A DNA stretch of 64,000 nt from Jannaschia aquimarina. GTDB lineage: Bacteria > Pseudomonadota > Alphaproteobacteria > Rhodobacterales > Rhodobacteraceae. Position 1 is the stretch's first letter, and the number at the start of each line of letters is the position of its first letter. A program made the translations under genes and the position numbers. The DNA lies in contig NZ_JYFE01000074.1 in assembly GCF_000877395.1 (NCBI RefSeq), positions 89,893 through 153,892 on the forward strand, written 5' to 3'. The notes below the pieces were generated by a model that saw only the letters and a program-made list of their open reading frames with translations, had not been told where the DNA came from and did no database searches. Shown one piece after another: positions 27,322 to 36,402 of this stretch.

Positions 27322-28125
27322 TTACCCGCCCCAGATGTAGACGGCGGCGAAGAGGAACAGCCAGACGACATCGACGAAGTGCCAGTACCAGGCCGCCGCT
27401 TCGAAGCCGACATGCTTCTCGGCGGTGAAGTGACCGGCCTGGAGCCGGAACAGGCACACGGCGAGGAAGATCGTGCCGATGATGACATGCGCGCCGTGGA
27501 AACCCGTCGCCATGAAGAAGTTCGCGCCGTAGATGTTGCCCGAGAAGCCGAAGGCGGCGTGGCTGTACTCGTAGGCCTGGAACAGCGTGAAGATGAAGCC
27601 CAGCGCAACGGTGAGGATCAGGCCCCACTTGACGTCCTGACGGTTGTTTTCATGGACGAGGGCGTGGTGTGCCCATGTCAGCGTCGCTCCCGACAGAAGC
27701 AGGATCAGCGTGTTGATCAGGGGCAGGTGCCACGGATCGAAGGTCTCGATCCCGGCTGGGGGCCAGACGCCATCCACTGCCGGGGAAGCCGGGCCCATCG
27801 GGTAGAGCGCGTGCTTGAAGAACGACCAGAACCATGCCGCGAAGAACATGACCTCGGACATGATGAAGAAGATGAAGCCGTATTTCAGGCCGATCCGGAC
27901 CACCGGCGTGTGATCCCCCGCGTTGGATTCGCGGATGACGTCCGCCCACCAGGCGAACATGACGCCGATGACGCCCACGAAGCCGGCGGCGAAGAGCCAG
28001 GGACCGGACCCCTTCATCCACAGGACCGCGCCGATCAGCATGAAGAAGCCTGCCACCGAGCCCAGGAAAGGCCAGATGCTTGGCGGCAGGATATGGTAGT
28101 CGTGGTTCTTGGCGCCGGAAGCCAT
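27322..28125 (-). CDS. ctaE: Cytochrome c oxidase subunit III
   Basis: Core subunit of the aa3-type terminal oxidase in the inner membrane, 267 residues with seven hydrophobic segments. It shows [16 protein letters not shown], the conserved [26 protein letters not shown], and the C-terminal [13 protein letters not shown]. The start ATG has GAGAGGGA upstream. It is 12 nt after ctaG. Confidence 0.96.
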   Translation of the reverse strand: MASGAKNHDYHILPPSIWPFLGSVAGFFMLIGAVLWMKGSGPWLFAAGFVGVIGVMFAWWADVIRESNAGDHTPVVRIGLKYGFIFFIMSEVMFFAAWFWSFFKHALYPMGPASPAVDGVWPPAGIETFDPWHLPLINTLILLLSGATLTWAHHALVHENNRQDVKWGLILTVALGFIFTLFQAYEYSHAAFGFSGNIYGANFFMATGFHGAHVIIGTIFLAVCLFRLQAGHFTAEKHVGFEAAAWYWHFVDVVWLFLFAAVYIWGG

Positions 28126-28137
28126 GGATCGTCCCTC

Positions 28138-28731
28138 TCAATTCGTCTGGTTCGTGGCAGGCGCGTCCAGCGCCGCGTAGTCTTCGGGCATGTCGGTCAC
28201 GTGGAACGTGTAGGACAACGTGATCTCGGGCATGTGCATCGTCTCGGGGTCGTCCACGATCTCGGGGTCGACATAGAAGGTCACCGGCATCGAGATCGTC
28301 TGGCCCGGCTCCAACACCTGAAGCTCGAAGCAGAAGCAGTCGATCTTGACGAAATGCGGGCCCGCCGGAAATGGCGCCACATTGTAGCTGGCCGATCCGG
28401 CGACGGGTTCGTCGGTCGGGTTATGCGCCTCGTAGAAGGCGAGGTAGGTCTTGCCGATCTGGACTTCCATAGAGGTCTGCTCGGGACGGAACTGCCACGG
28501 CATCCCGCGTTCGCGCGAGGCATCGAAACGAACGGTGACGGTCTGGTCCAGGATGGTGTCCGACCCCGCATCGGCCTGCTGGGTCGTGCCGCCATAGCCG
28601 GTGACGCGGCAGAAAAGATCGTAAAGCGGCACGGACGCATAGCCCAGCGACCCCATCGCGACGACCGTGGCGAGTGTCGAGGCCACGACACGGCCATTGT
28701 CGGAAAGCGAACGGTACCAGCTGCGGATCAT
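28138..28731 (-). CDS. ctaG: Cytochrome c oxidase assembly protein CtaG/Cox11
   Basis: Copper chaperone delivering Cu to the CuB site of oxidase subunit I. It has 197 residues, one N-terminal membrane helix (VVASTLATVVAMGSLGYAS) and a periplasmic beta domain with the copper motif CFCF in KIDCFCFELQ, plus PVTFYVDPEIVDDPE. ATG 28731 overlaps the stop of the small upstream gene as ATGA. The longer frame to 29055 overlaps ctaB and is rejected. Confidence 0.93.
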   Translation of the reverse strand: MIRSWYRSLSDNGRVVASTLATVVAMGSLGYASVPLYDLFCRVTGYGGTTQQADAGSDTILDQTVTVRFDASRERGMPWQFRPEQTSMEVQIGKTYLAFYEAHNPTDEPVAGSASYNVAPFPAGPHFVKIDCFCFELQVLEPGQTISMPVTFYVDPEIVDDPETMHMPEITLSYTFHVTDMPEDYAALDAPATNQTN

Positions 28732-28928
28732 TGCGATGCTCCTTCCGTCTGACCTTCGATCATCTGCGGGCGCAGGACGTGGTCGAACCCTTCCTGCAGG
28801 CCGCCCGTGCGCACCTTGACCACCGTCACCGCGAAGACGACCGCGATGAAGCCGATCAGCACCACGAGCAGACCCAGATTTCGGCCCCGGCGGCGGACAT
28901 GCATCTCGCTGTCGCGGTGCATCACCAT
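28728..28928 (-). CDS. Small cytochrome oxidase accessory membrane protein (CoxF-like)
   Basis: A 66-residue protein with a basic N-terminus (MHVRRRGRN) and one hydrophobic helix (LGLLVVLIGFIAVVFAVTVV). It overlaps both ctaB (upstream) and ctaG (downstream). Small proteins like this sit between ctaB and ctaG in many Rhodobacterales and are usually labelled CoxF or hypothetical. Two starts, ATG 28928 and ATG 28922, are both plausible. Role in oxidase assembly is inferred from position. Confidence 0.7.
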   Translation of the reverse strand: MVMHRDSEMHVRRRGRNLGLLVVLIGFIAVVFAVTVVKVRTGGLQEGFDHVLRPQMIEGQTEGASQ

Positions 28929-29872
28929 CCCCCCAATCCGAAGGACAGCAGACCCGCCTCGACGGCGAGGACCGCGAAATGCGCGAGCATGTAGACCAGC
29001 GACCACTTGAACAGCGCCTTCTCGGCGGCGTGCCCATCGGCCTCGGATGCGGCATCGTCGCGGCGCCACACCACGATGGCCCGCTGCATCCAGACCGCGT
29101 TCAGCACCAGCGCCACGGCCAGCGTGAGCGGACCGCCCACCGGGCTAAGCGCCAGGAACAGCGAAGCGGGAACCGTCAGCACCGCCCAGAGCAGCGCCTG
29201 ACGCCGCGTCTCATCCCGCCCGCGCGTGACCGTCAGCATCGGGATCCCCGCGCGGTGGTAGTCGAGCTTGACGAAGAGCGCGAGGGCCCAGAAATGCGTC
29301 GGCTGCCATGCGAAGAGCAGCGCGAACATCGCCACCGCCTCCCAACCCAGACCGCCTGTCGCGGCGGCCCAGCCGATCACGGGAGGCAGGGCGCCCGCCG
29401 CGCCGCCGACGACCGTGTTCCAATGCGTCGTCCGCTTGAGCCAGATCGAGTAGATGACCGCGTAAAAGAAGATCGTGAAGGCCAGCAGGCCCGCCGCGAC
29501 CCAATTCGCCACAAGGCCCAGCATCACCACCGAGATCCCGGACAGGCCGAGCCCCAGCGCAAGTGCATCGTCCCGCGCCACACGACCGTCCGGGATCGGG
29601 CGGCCGGATGTCCGCTTCATCACCGCGTCGATGTCGTGATCCACCCACATGTTCAGCGCGCCGGAGGCTCCTGCCCCCAAGGCGATGAACAGGATCGAGA
29701 CCGCTGCCAGAACGGGGTGCATCGCGCCAGGCGCGACCACCAGTCCGACGAAAGCCGTGAAGACGCAGAGCGACATCAGCCGCGGCTTCAGAAGCGCGAC
29801 GTAGTCGCCGAAGGCGGGCTCCGTCTCCGGAACCGCGCTGTCGGGGATGCTATGCAGGCTGAGGTCGGTCAT
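28922..29872 (-). CDS. ctaB: Protoheme IX farnesyltransferase (heme O synthase)
   Basis: UbiA-family membrane prenyltransferase that adds a farnesyl group to heme B to make heme O for the aa3 oxidase. It has 316 residues with eight to nine hydrophobic segments. The prenyl-diphosphate-binding aspartate motif is NMWVDHDIDAVMKRTSGRPI, and the heme O synthase pattern RTTHWNTVVGGAAGALPPVI is present. It is 12 nt downstream of ctaC. Confidence 0.95.
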   Translation of the reverse strand: MTDLSLHSIPDSAVPETEPAFGDYVALLKPRLMSLCVFTAFVGLVVAPGAMHPVLAAVSILFIALGAGASGALNMWVDHDIDAVMKRTSGRPIPDGRVARDDALALGLGLSGISVVMLGLVANWVAAGLLAFTIFFYAVIYSIWLKRTTHWNTVVGGAAGALPPVIGWAAATGGLGWEAVAMFALLFAWQPTHFWALALFVKLDYHRAGIPMLTVTRGRDETRRQALLWAVLTVPASLFLALSPVGGPLTLAVALVLNAVWMQRAIVVWRRDDAASEADGHAAEKALFKWSLVYMLAHFAVLAVEAGLLSFGLGGW

Positions 29873-29884
29873 GGCGCCTGCGGC

Positions 29885-30802
29885 TTACCAGACGATCATG
29901 TCGCCGGTCTTCATCGCCTCGACCCAAGCGTCGTACTTTTCCTGCGAGACGACCTTGACCGTGATCGGCATGTAGGCGTGGGCGATGCCGCAGAGTTCGG
30001 AACACTGGCCGAAATAGACGCCTTCCTGCTCGGCGCGGAACCAGAGCTGCGCGAGGCGGCCGGGGATCCCGTCCTGCTTCACGCCGAAGGACGGAATCGT
30101 CCATGAGTGGATGACGTCGCCGGCCGTGACCTGCATCACCACCGTGGCGCCGACGGGCACGACGACCGAGGTGTCGGTGGCGAGGCGGAAAAGATCGTCC
30201 GAGTAGCCCGCCGCTTGAAGCTGCGCGCTGGTCGAGGGCGACATGGCGTTGTCGACGAATTCGAGCTCCTCCTGCTCTTCGGTCAGGAGGTCGACAGTCG
30301 CCGCGCCCGGCGCACCGATCATGTAGGACGTGAACTCCTCGATCCCTTCCTCGGGATACTCGTAGGCCCAGTACCACTGGTAGCCGGTCACCTTCACGAC
30401 CACGTCGCCTTCGGGGATCCGCTGCTGGTCGAAGAGCACGGGCAGGGAGAAGCCGCCAATCACCACGAGGATGAAGATCGGCACCACCGTCCACGTCACT
30501 TCCAGCGGGGAATTGTGCGTGAATTGCGCGGGATTGGAATTGGCCTTCCGGCTGTAGCGCACGATGCACCACAGCAAGAGGCCCATCACGAAGATCGTGA
30601 TGAAGGTGATGATCACCAGCAGGAAGCCGTCGAGCCATTGCAGCTCTGCTGCGAGCGAGGTCGCGGCGGGCTGGAAGCCCGTGCCGCCCGCTTGCGGCGC
30701 CCCAATCACGGGCAGGTCGCCCAGGATCTCTGCGCCGGTCTGCTGCGCGAGGGCCGGGGCGGCGAAAGCCGCGGCGGCGGCGGAAAGGAGAAGCTTCTTC
30801 AT
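29885..30802 (-). CDS. ctaC: Cytochrome c oxidase subunit II
   Basis: Subunit II of the aa3 oxidase, which receives electrons from cytochrome c through the CuA centre. The 305-residue precursor has a signal peptide ending ALAQ (about residue 20), two membrane helices (about 55-77 and 100-122), and a periplasmic cupredoxin domain. The CuA ligands lie in [13 protein letters not shown] (about residues 262-275). An aromatic [11 protein letters not shown] patch is present. First gene of the minus-strand cta run; ctaD is not in this window. Confidence 0.96.
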   Translation of the reverse strand: MKKLLLSAAAAAFAAPALAQQTGAEILGDLPVIGAPQAGGTGFQPAATSLAAELQWLDGFLLVIITFITIFVMGLLLWCIVRYSRKANSNPAQFTHNSPLEVTWTVVPIFILVVIGGFSLPVLFDQQRIPEGDVVVKVTGYQWYWAYEYPEEGIEEFTSYMIGAPGAATVDLLTEEQEELEFVDNAMSPSTSAQLQAAGYSDDLFRLATDTSVVVPVGATVVMQVTAGDVIHSWTIPSFGVKQDGIPGRLAQLWFRAEQEGVYFGQCSELCGIAHAYMPITVKVVSQEKYDAWVEAMKTGDMIVW

Positions 30803-31156
30803 CGCGTCATCCGTCTGGTCGGTCTGTCCGGGTCGCTGGCCCTAGACCACAAGGAGAGGCCGGTATGCAAGGGGATGCCACCGGGGTCGGGACCCCATGC
30901 CGCACCTCCCACGGTCCGGGTGGTCGCAGGCCTCCGCAATGAAACTGTATCGTCATCCGCTCCGAAGGCCGGACATCCGTCTTCCGTCTTGACCGAAGAA
31001 GGTCCGATGCGGTCACTCGCATGCGGTTTCTCACGTTACCGGATGAGCGATCTTGACCCCGAACTCACGGATCTGCGGACGGATGACCGCTGTCCTCGCT
31101 GCCGAAATACCAGGGCGAATCCAGGGAAGCCCGTTTCGCTGCGCGGAGCCGATCCG
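30803..31156. other. Divergent intergenic region, no gene seen
   Basis: A 354-nt gap between the 5' ends of ctaC (minus) and the small plus-strand ORF, so it should hold both promoters. I see one inverted repeat GGGGTC/GACCCC with a 2-nt loop near 30883-30896 and a TTGACC near 30989, but no confident promoter or coding sequence. Confidence 0.4.
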
Positions 31157-31372
31157 ATGACGCGGATCGCGGGACACGGCGTCATCGTCATTCTTCTGAC
31201 GCTGGTGACGCAGGTCGGCGGGCTGGCCTGGCTCATGGCGCGCGACCCCCGCGTCGGAAAAGTCTTCCTCCACCCGCATCTCGTGGCGCGCCTGGATGCG
31301 GCGGATCCCAAGATCCGCTTCCAGGGATGCCGGGCCGCACGGCACGACGACAATATCCATTTGCAGCTCTGA
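31157..31372 (+). CDS. 71-residue membrane protein, probable internally deleted relic of a larger peptidase-like family
   Basis: The N-terminal ~30 residues form a membrane anchor (VIVILLTLVTQVGGLAWLMA). The rest reads DPRVGKVFLHPHL and then KIRFQGCRAARHDDNIHLQL to the stop. From memory, both ends resemble the two ends of a ~200-residue conserved protein family that finishes FxGCxAARHDDHIHVQL, a likely metal-binding motif. Here the middle is absent and the ends join in frame, and the HDDHIH motif reads HDDNIH. A degraded remnant is therefore the best reading; a short functional membrane peptide is the alternative. The ATG has only a weak ribosome-binding site. Confidence 0.5.
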   Translation: MTRIAGHGVIVILLTLVTQVGGLAWLMARDPRVGKVFLHPHLVARLDAADPKIRFQGCRAARHDDNIHLQL

Positions 31373-31473
31373 CTTCTCGTCGATTGGACCCACCTTCCAA
31401 AGGAGTTGCCGCCCAGACCATTCACCTCGCCCGCCTGCTGCCCTATCTCTCGATCAACCCCATCGGAGATCCC

Positions 31474-32895
31474 ATGACCGACGCCCCCTTCCGCCCCTTC
31501 GACACCCATCTCGACCGCGAGGCTGCACTTGGCGTTCTGCGCGGCGCGACCGACGGCGCCGATGACGGCGAGTTGTTCCTCGAACGCCGCCGCTCCGAGG
31601 CGCTGGTCTACGATGACGGACGGGTGAGGACGGCCTCCTACGATGCGTCCGAAGGGTTCGGCCTGCGCGCGGTGAAGGGCGAGGCAGCGGGATACGCGCA
31701 TTCGACCGAGGTCTCCGAGCAGGCGCTGACGCGCGCGGCCGAAACGGCGCGGCTGGCCGTGGGCGACGGGGGTGGGACATGGGCCGATGCGCCGCAGCCG
31801 ACCAACCGGCGCCTCTATGGCGACGCGGACCCGATCGCCGGCGCGCCCTTCGCCGTGAAAGTCGAAACACTGCGCGAGATCGACGCCTTCCTGCGCGATC
31901 TGGATCCGCGTGTTGTGCAGGTCACGGCGTCCCTTGCCGCGTCCCTGCAGGAGGTGACCATTCTGAGACCGGAAGGAACCGAAGTCTCGGATATCCGCCC
32001 AATGGTCCGGCTCAATGTCTCCGTCATCGTGGAGCGGGACGGGCGGCGCGAATCGGGCAGCGCGGGGGGTGGCGGACGGATCCCTTTGACCGGCCTGCTG
32101 GAGCGGTCGCATTGGGAAGGGACGGCGCGCGAAGCCTTGCGGGTCGCGACGGTGAACCTCGATGCCGTGCCCGCCCCGGCGGGCGTCATGGATGTGGTCC
32201 TCGGCCCCGGCTGGCCCGGCATCCTGCTGCATGAAGCCGTGGGGCACGGGCTGGAAGGTGACTTCAACCGCAAGGGCCAGAGCGCCTTCGCCGGTCTGAT
32301 GGGCCAGCGCGTCGCGGCCCCCGGCGTCACGGTGCTGGACGACGGCACGATCCCCGACCGGCGCGGCAGCATCACCGTGGACGACGAAGGCACCCCCTCG
32401 GGCAAGACGACGCTGATCGAAGACGGGATCCTGGTCGGCTACATGCAGGACCGTCAGTCGGCCCGGCTGACCGGAGTGACCCCGACCGGCAACGGTCGCC
32501 GAGAGAACCACGCCCACGCCCCGATGACGCGGATGACGAATACCTACATGCTGGGCGGCGACGCGGAGCCGGGCGCCATCCTCGCCGACCTCAAGGACGG
32601 CATCTACGCCGTGGGCTTCGGCGGCGGGCAGGTGGACATCACTAATGGCAAGTTCGTCTTCAGTTGCACCGAGGCCTACCGCGTGAAGGACGGCGTCGTC
32701 GGCGCACCGGTCAAGGGCGCGACCCTGATTGGGGACGGGGCGACGGCCATGACCAAGGTTCGCGCGATCGGCAACGACATGGCGCTCGATCCCGGCATGG
32801 GGAACTGCGGCAAGCAGGGACAGTGGGTGCCCGTGGGCGTAGGCCAGCCGACCCTGATGATCGGCGGTCTGACAGTGGGCGGCAGCGCGGCCTGA
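31474..32895 (+). CDS. tldD: Metalloprotease TldD
   Basis: Zinc metalloprotease that with TldE/PmbA matures peptides and degrades antitoxins in other bacteria. It has 473 residues. The active-site motif HEAVGHGLEGD is near residue 251, and the conserved GNGRRENHAHAPMTRMTNTY and DITNGKFVFSCTEAYRV segments follow. I start at ATG 31474; a longer frame to 31327 lacks family similarity. It is divergent from ctaC, whereas I recall tldD lying head-to-tail before subunit II genes in relatives. No pmbA is in the window. Confidence 0.94.
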   Translation: MTDAPFRPFDTHLDREAALGVLRGATDGADDGELFLERRRSEALVYDDGRVRTASYDASEGFGLRAVKGEAAGYAHSTEVSEQALTRAAETARLAVGDGGGTWADAPQPTNRRLYGDADPIAGAPFAVKVETLREIDAFLRDLDPRVVQVTASLAASLQEVTILRPEGTEVSDIRPMVRLNVSVIVERDGRRESGSAGGGGRIPLTGLLERSHWEGTAREALRVATVNLDAVPAPAGVMDVVLGPGWPGILLHEAVGHGLEGDFNRKGQSAFAGLMGQRVAAPGVTVLDDGTIPDRRGSITVDDEGTPSGKTTLIEDGILVGYMQDRQSARLTGVTPTGNGRRENHAHAPMTRMTNTYMLGGDAEPGAILADLKDGIYAVGFGGGQVDITNGKFVFSCTEAYRVKDGVVGAPVKGATLIGDGATAMTKVRAIGNDMALDPGMGNCGKQGQWVPVGVGQPTLMIGGLTVGGSAA

Positions 32896-32974
32896 CGTCG
32901 CCTGCATGGCTCTGCGCCCGTGGGACCCGCCGGCGTTAACCGGATCGCAACACTTCCACGCAAGACGTCGCGGG

Positions 32975-34153
32975 ATGGAGTATCCCGAGCCGATCCGCGA
33001 ACTTCTGCCAGAGGGGTTGGCCGAAACCCCGCTGCCGCTCTTCGACGCGCCACCGAGCCAGGAAGAGATGTTCGCCCGGCTGCGCCTCGCCCGGTCCAGG
33101 CGCGTCGGGCCGGTGACCTATCGCCGCCTGATCGTCGAACACGGCTCGGCCACAGTGGCCCTGCGGGCTCTGCCCGAAATCGCGCGCGAGGCTGGTATCG
33201 ACGATGAGGTGGTCGCCCCCGAAGGCGCCATCCGGGCCGAGATCCGGGCCGCGAAGAAGGCCGGCGCGCGCATGATGGCGCTGGGTATGCCGGGCTATCC
33301 CGCGCCGCTTGACGATCTGGCGGGCGCGCCGCCCATCCTCTGGGCGCAGGGCAACGGTGAGTTGCTCGCACATCCTGCGGTCGCCGTTGTCGGCACGCGG
33401 AACGCCTCGTCCCTGGCGCTGCGCATGGCCCGCGCGCTGGGTCGCGACCTGGCGGAGGCGGGCGTGACGGTCGTTTCCGGGCTGGCCCGCGGCGTCGATG
33501 CGGCGGCGCATCAGACGGCGTTGCCACGGACCGTCGCCGTCCATGCCGGCGGGCTGGATCGCCCCTACCCGCCCGAGAATGCTTCCCTTGCCGCCCGGAT
33601 CGCCACCGAAGGGTGCGCCCTCTCTGAACGGCCTTTTGGTCTGTCACCGCAAGCCCGCGACTTTCCGCGCCGCAACCGCATCGTGTCGGGTCTCGCGCAG
33701 GTGGTGGTGGTGGTGGAGGCCGCGGCCCGGTCCGGCAGCATGATCACTGCACGCGATGCCCTCGATCAGGGGCGCGAGGTCATGGCCGTCCCCGGTCATC
33801 CGATGGACGGGCGGGCGTCGGGCTGCAACTTGCTGCTGCGCGACGGGGCGTCCCTGGCGCGTGGCGCGGACGACGTGCTGGCCGTACTGGAGACGCTTCG
33901 CTCGGATCGGCCGGAACCTGAGCCCGCTGCCGCACCGCCCTCGACGCAAGACGGGCCGCGTCCGGCGTCCCGCGGCGACGACGACCTCAGAGAGCGCGTC
34001 CTCTCCCTCCTGTCGCCCATTCCGGTGGCCGAGGATCAGGTCTGCCGCGATGCCGGAGCCAGCACGGCCGCCTTGTCCCCGCTCCTATCGGAACTGGAAT
34101 TGGAGGGCTTGATCGCAAGACGACCGGGCGGAGGGCTGGTCCGGATCGTCTGA
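32975..34153 (+). CDS. dprA: DNA processing protein DprA
   Basis: Loads RecA on incoming single-stranded DNA during natural transformation. The 392-residue protein has an N-terminal SAM-like region (RSRRVGPVTYRRLI), then the Rossmann-like DprA core (AVVGTRNAS, VVSGLARGVDAAAH, SERPFGLSPQARDFPRRNRI, ARSGSMITARDALDQGREV, VPGHP), and a C-terminal winged-helix domain from about 325. Start ATG 32975 was chosen over an in-frame start at 32906. It is 79 nt after tldD. Confidence 0.95.
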   Translation: MEYPEPIRELLPEGLAETPLPLFDAPPSQEEMFARLRLARSRRVGPVTYRRLIVEHGSATVALRALPEIAREAGIDDEVVAPEGAIRAEIRAAKKAGARMMALGMPGYPAPLDDLAGAPPILWAQGNGELLAHPAVAVVGTRNASSLALRMARALGRDLAEAGVTVVSGLARGVDAAAHQTALPRTVAVHAGGLDRPYPPENASLAARIATEGCALSERPFGLSPQARDFPRRNRIVSGLAQVVVVVEAAARSGSMITARDALDQGREVMAVPGHPMDGRASGCNLLLRDGASLARGADDVLAVLETLRSDRPEPEPAAAPPSTQDGPRPASRGDDDLRERVLSLLSPIPVAEDQVCRDAGASTAALSPLLSELELEGLIARRPGGGLVRIV

Positions 34154-34630
34154 TCCGCGCGGGCCGGACTGGCACACGGCGCTTTCGGGGCAGGCTCCCA
34201 AGTCGGTCGGACCGTCCGGTGGTCGTCGGCCGATCCGGCTGCCCGTCCGCTTTACAGCGGAGCATCGCGCGGATGGGGGCCGCTATCGCCCCCTCTCGCT
34301 TTTCAGAGCCCGTTGACCTGCCGCACTCCCACGCGACCCGACCGGGCGGCGACGGCGTGTGCCCGGCCCTCTCGCTGCCACCACTCACTTTCATCGTCCT
34401 CCGGGACATCGCGGGGCGGCCCCGAAACCGGCGGATGAGGGAGGCGATCGCCTCCGCCAAGGCGTCACCTCATCTTGAACGAAACGGACGGAACCGTAAG
34501 CCCCACAAGACCAGCCGAAAGGACAGTGCCCGTTTGACTCGCCCGACCTGCTTGGACAGAAGACCGGGGCAGTCTCCGAAGGACGTCCCCTGACCCGCTC
34601 CCCCCTCTCAAGTCCGGTCCCGCAACTCTG
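34154..34630. other. Gene-free region between dprA and the DMT transporter
   Basis: A 477-nt stretch with no frame I would call. A plus-strand open frame at 34219-34593 begins at GTG and is Arg/Pro-rich without a ribosome-binding site or hydrophobic pattern, so I treat it as noise. No strong terminator hairpin is visible after dprA. The 3' part (about 34470-34560) is slightly less GC-rich and may carry the promoter for the next gene. Confidence 0.5.
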
Positions 34631-35539
34631 ATGGAGACGTGGGTTGCGATCACCATCGGCGCAGCGTTCCTGCAGAATGTCCGCTCCACCCTCCAGAAGC
34701 ACCTCAAGGGCCGGATGGGCACCACGGGCGCGACCTTCGTGCGCTTCGGCTACGGCGTGCCCTTTGCCGCGATCTATGCCGCGATCCTGTTCACCGCGAC
34801 GGGCGGCAGCGTGCCGGACGTCCCTGCCGCGTTCCTGCCCTGGCTGGCCCTTGGCGCCGTGACGCAGATCGGAGGGACGTTCCTGCTGGTGCATCTCTTC
34901 TCGTTCCGGAACTTCACCGTCGGGAATGCGTATTCCCGGACCGAGACGGCCCAGACCGCGATCTTCACCTTTCTCCTTTTCGGGGTCGGCTTCTCCTGGA
35001 CGGCGATCGCGTCGATCCTGATTTCCGTCGCGGGCGTCATGGCGATCTCTGTCGCGCGGACGGCGGTGACGCCGCGCGCGCTGATCACATCGCTCGTCAC
35101 GCCCGTGGCGCTGATGGGCATGGGGGCCGGCACGCTCTTTGGGTTGGCATCGGTCGGCTACCAGACGGCGGCGCGCAGCGTTCAGGCGGAGTCGTTCCTC
35201 GCGCAGGCGGTCGTGACCTTGTTGGCCGCGATCACGCTCCAGACGGTCCTGATGCTGGGATGGATGATCGCCCGGAATCGGGCGGAACTGGTCCGCGTCG
35301 GGCAAGCCTGGCGTCCGGGCCTCGCCGTCGGCTTCGTGGGCGCGACGGCGACGTTTGGCTGGTTCGCCGCCTTCACCTTGCAGCAGGCCGCGCTGGTGAA
35401 GGTCGTGGCACAGATAGAGATGCTCTTCGCCTTCGCCTCGTCCGTGTTCTTCTTCCGCGAGTCGATCAACAGACTCGAGGTCGTCGGCTGCGCGCTGATC
35501 GTGATCGGCGTGATCGTACTTCTGCTGGGGGGTGGATGA
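34631..35539 (+). CDS. DMT (EamA) family transporter
   Basis: A 302-residue inner-membrane protein with about ten hydrophobic segments and the two-fold EamA repeat of drug/metabolite transporters. The second half ends with QIEMLFAFASSVFFFRESIN and ALIVIGVIVLLL, the typical last helices. The start ATG has a poor ribosome-binding site. The stop overlaps the next ATG by 4 nt, so it is coupled to the metallo-beta-lactamase-fold gene. Substrate unknown. Confidence 0.85.
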   Translation: METWVAITIGAAFLQNVRSTLQKHLKGRMGTTGATFVRFGYGVPFAAIYAAILFTATGGSVPDVPAAFLPWLALGAVTQIGGTFLLVHLFSFRNFTVGNAYSRTETAQTAIFTFLLFGVGFSWTAIASILISVAGVMAISVARTAVTPRALITSLVTPVALMGMGAGTLFGLASVGYQTAARSVQAESFLAQAVVTLLAAITLQTVLMLGWMIARNRAELVRVGQAWRPGLAVGFVGATATFGWFAAFTLQQAALVKVVAQIEMLFAFASSVFFFRESINRLEVVGCALIVIGVIVLLLGGG

Positions 35540-36402
35540 TGGAGAACTGGGTGGCCCTGCTCGGCGTGAAGGGTGGGCCCGCGATCCGTCCCGGATCCTC
35601 TATGCCGACGTCGATCCTGGTGAAACTGGGCGGCCGCACGATCCTGGTGGATGCGGGTCTCGGCGCTGCCCGAGCGGTTTGCGCACAGGGGGTCGCTCTG
35701 GGTGATCTCGACCTTATCGTGATCACGCACCTGCATTCAGATCATTACCTGGAGCTCGGCCCGCTGATGCATACGGCCTGGACCGGGGGGCTGACCCGAC
35801 CGATCCCGGTGATCGGCCCGGCGGGCCTGCAGGACTATTGGCGGCATTTCCTTGCGTCCATGTCCTTCGACGTCGACCTGCGCATCGCCGACGAGGGGCG
35901 TGTGCCCCTGGCCCCTGTGGCCGACATACACGAGATCGAGGCCGGTCCGATCTGGTCGGAGGGCGTGCGGATCGAGGCGATCCGCAACCACCACCCGCCC
36001 ATCGCCGAAAGCTTCGCCCTGCGGATCTGCGGCGCGGAACGGACGGTCGTCCTGTCCGGAGACACGGCGCCCTTCGATGGATGGGCCGCGTTCTGCGAGG
36101 GAGCGGACCTCCTGGTTCACGAAGCCATGTTGTCGGGCGGCGTCGACCTGTTGATCGAGCGGCTGTCCCACGCCGACCCGCGCCTGCGCGACCACATCCT
36201 GCGGTCCCATACGGAGGCCGGCGAGGTCGGCCGCCTTGCGCACCGCGCGGGTGTGAAGGCGCTCGCGCTCAACCATTTCGTCCCCGACGGACTGCCGGGA
36301 ACGGGACCGGAGGCGTGGACCGAAGCTGTTCGGGCGCATTGGGACGGCCCGCTTTTCCTGGGGAGGGACGGTCTGCGGATCGACCTCGACTCAATCGGCT
36401 GA
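35536..36402 (+). CDS. Metallo-beta-lactamase-fold hydrolase
   Basis: A 288-residue MBL-fold hydrolase. The metal motif HxHxDH is H65-L-H67-S-D69-H70 in THLHSDHYLELG. Further ligands are suggested by RNHHPPI, LSGDTAPF (the bridging Asp) and the late ALNHFVP. This pattern resembles ribonuclease Z/phosphodiesterase-like members. ATG 35536 overlaps the transporter stop. Its 3' end overlaps the convergent frcK by 12 nt. Substrate unknown. Confidence 0.85.
   Translation: MMENWVALLGVKGGPAIRPGSSMPTSILVKLGGRTILVDAGLGAARAVCAQGVALGDLDLIVITHLHSDHYLELGPLMHTAWTGGLTRPIPVIGPAGLQDYWRHFLASMSFDVDLRIADEGRVPLAPVADIHEIEAGPIWSEGVRIEAIRNHHPPIAESFALRICGAERTVVLSGDTAPFDGWAAFCEGADLLVHEAMLSGGVDLLIERLSHADPRLRDHILRSHTEAGEVGRLAHRAGVKALALNHFVPDGLPGTGPEAWTEAVRAHWDGPLFLGRDGLRIDLDSIG

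Noticed and set aside
29885..30802. Absence of ctaD as a sign of a broken oxidase locus
   Set aside because: In Rhodobacterales subunit I is commonly encoded away from the ctaC-ctaB-ctaG-ctaE cluster, so its absence here is expected.
34219..34593. Possible 124-residue gene after dprA
   Set aside because: GTG start without a ribosome-binding site, Arg/Pro-rich, no hydrophobic or domain pattern.
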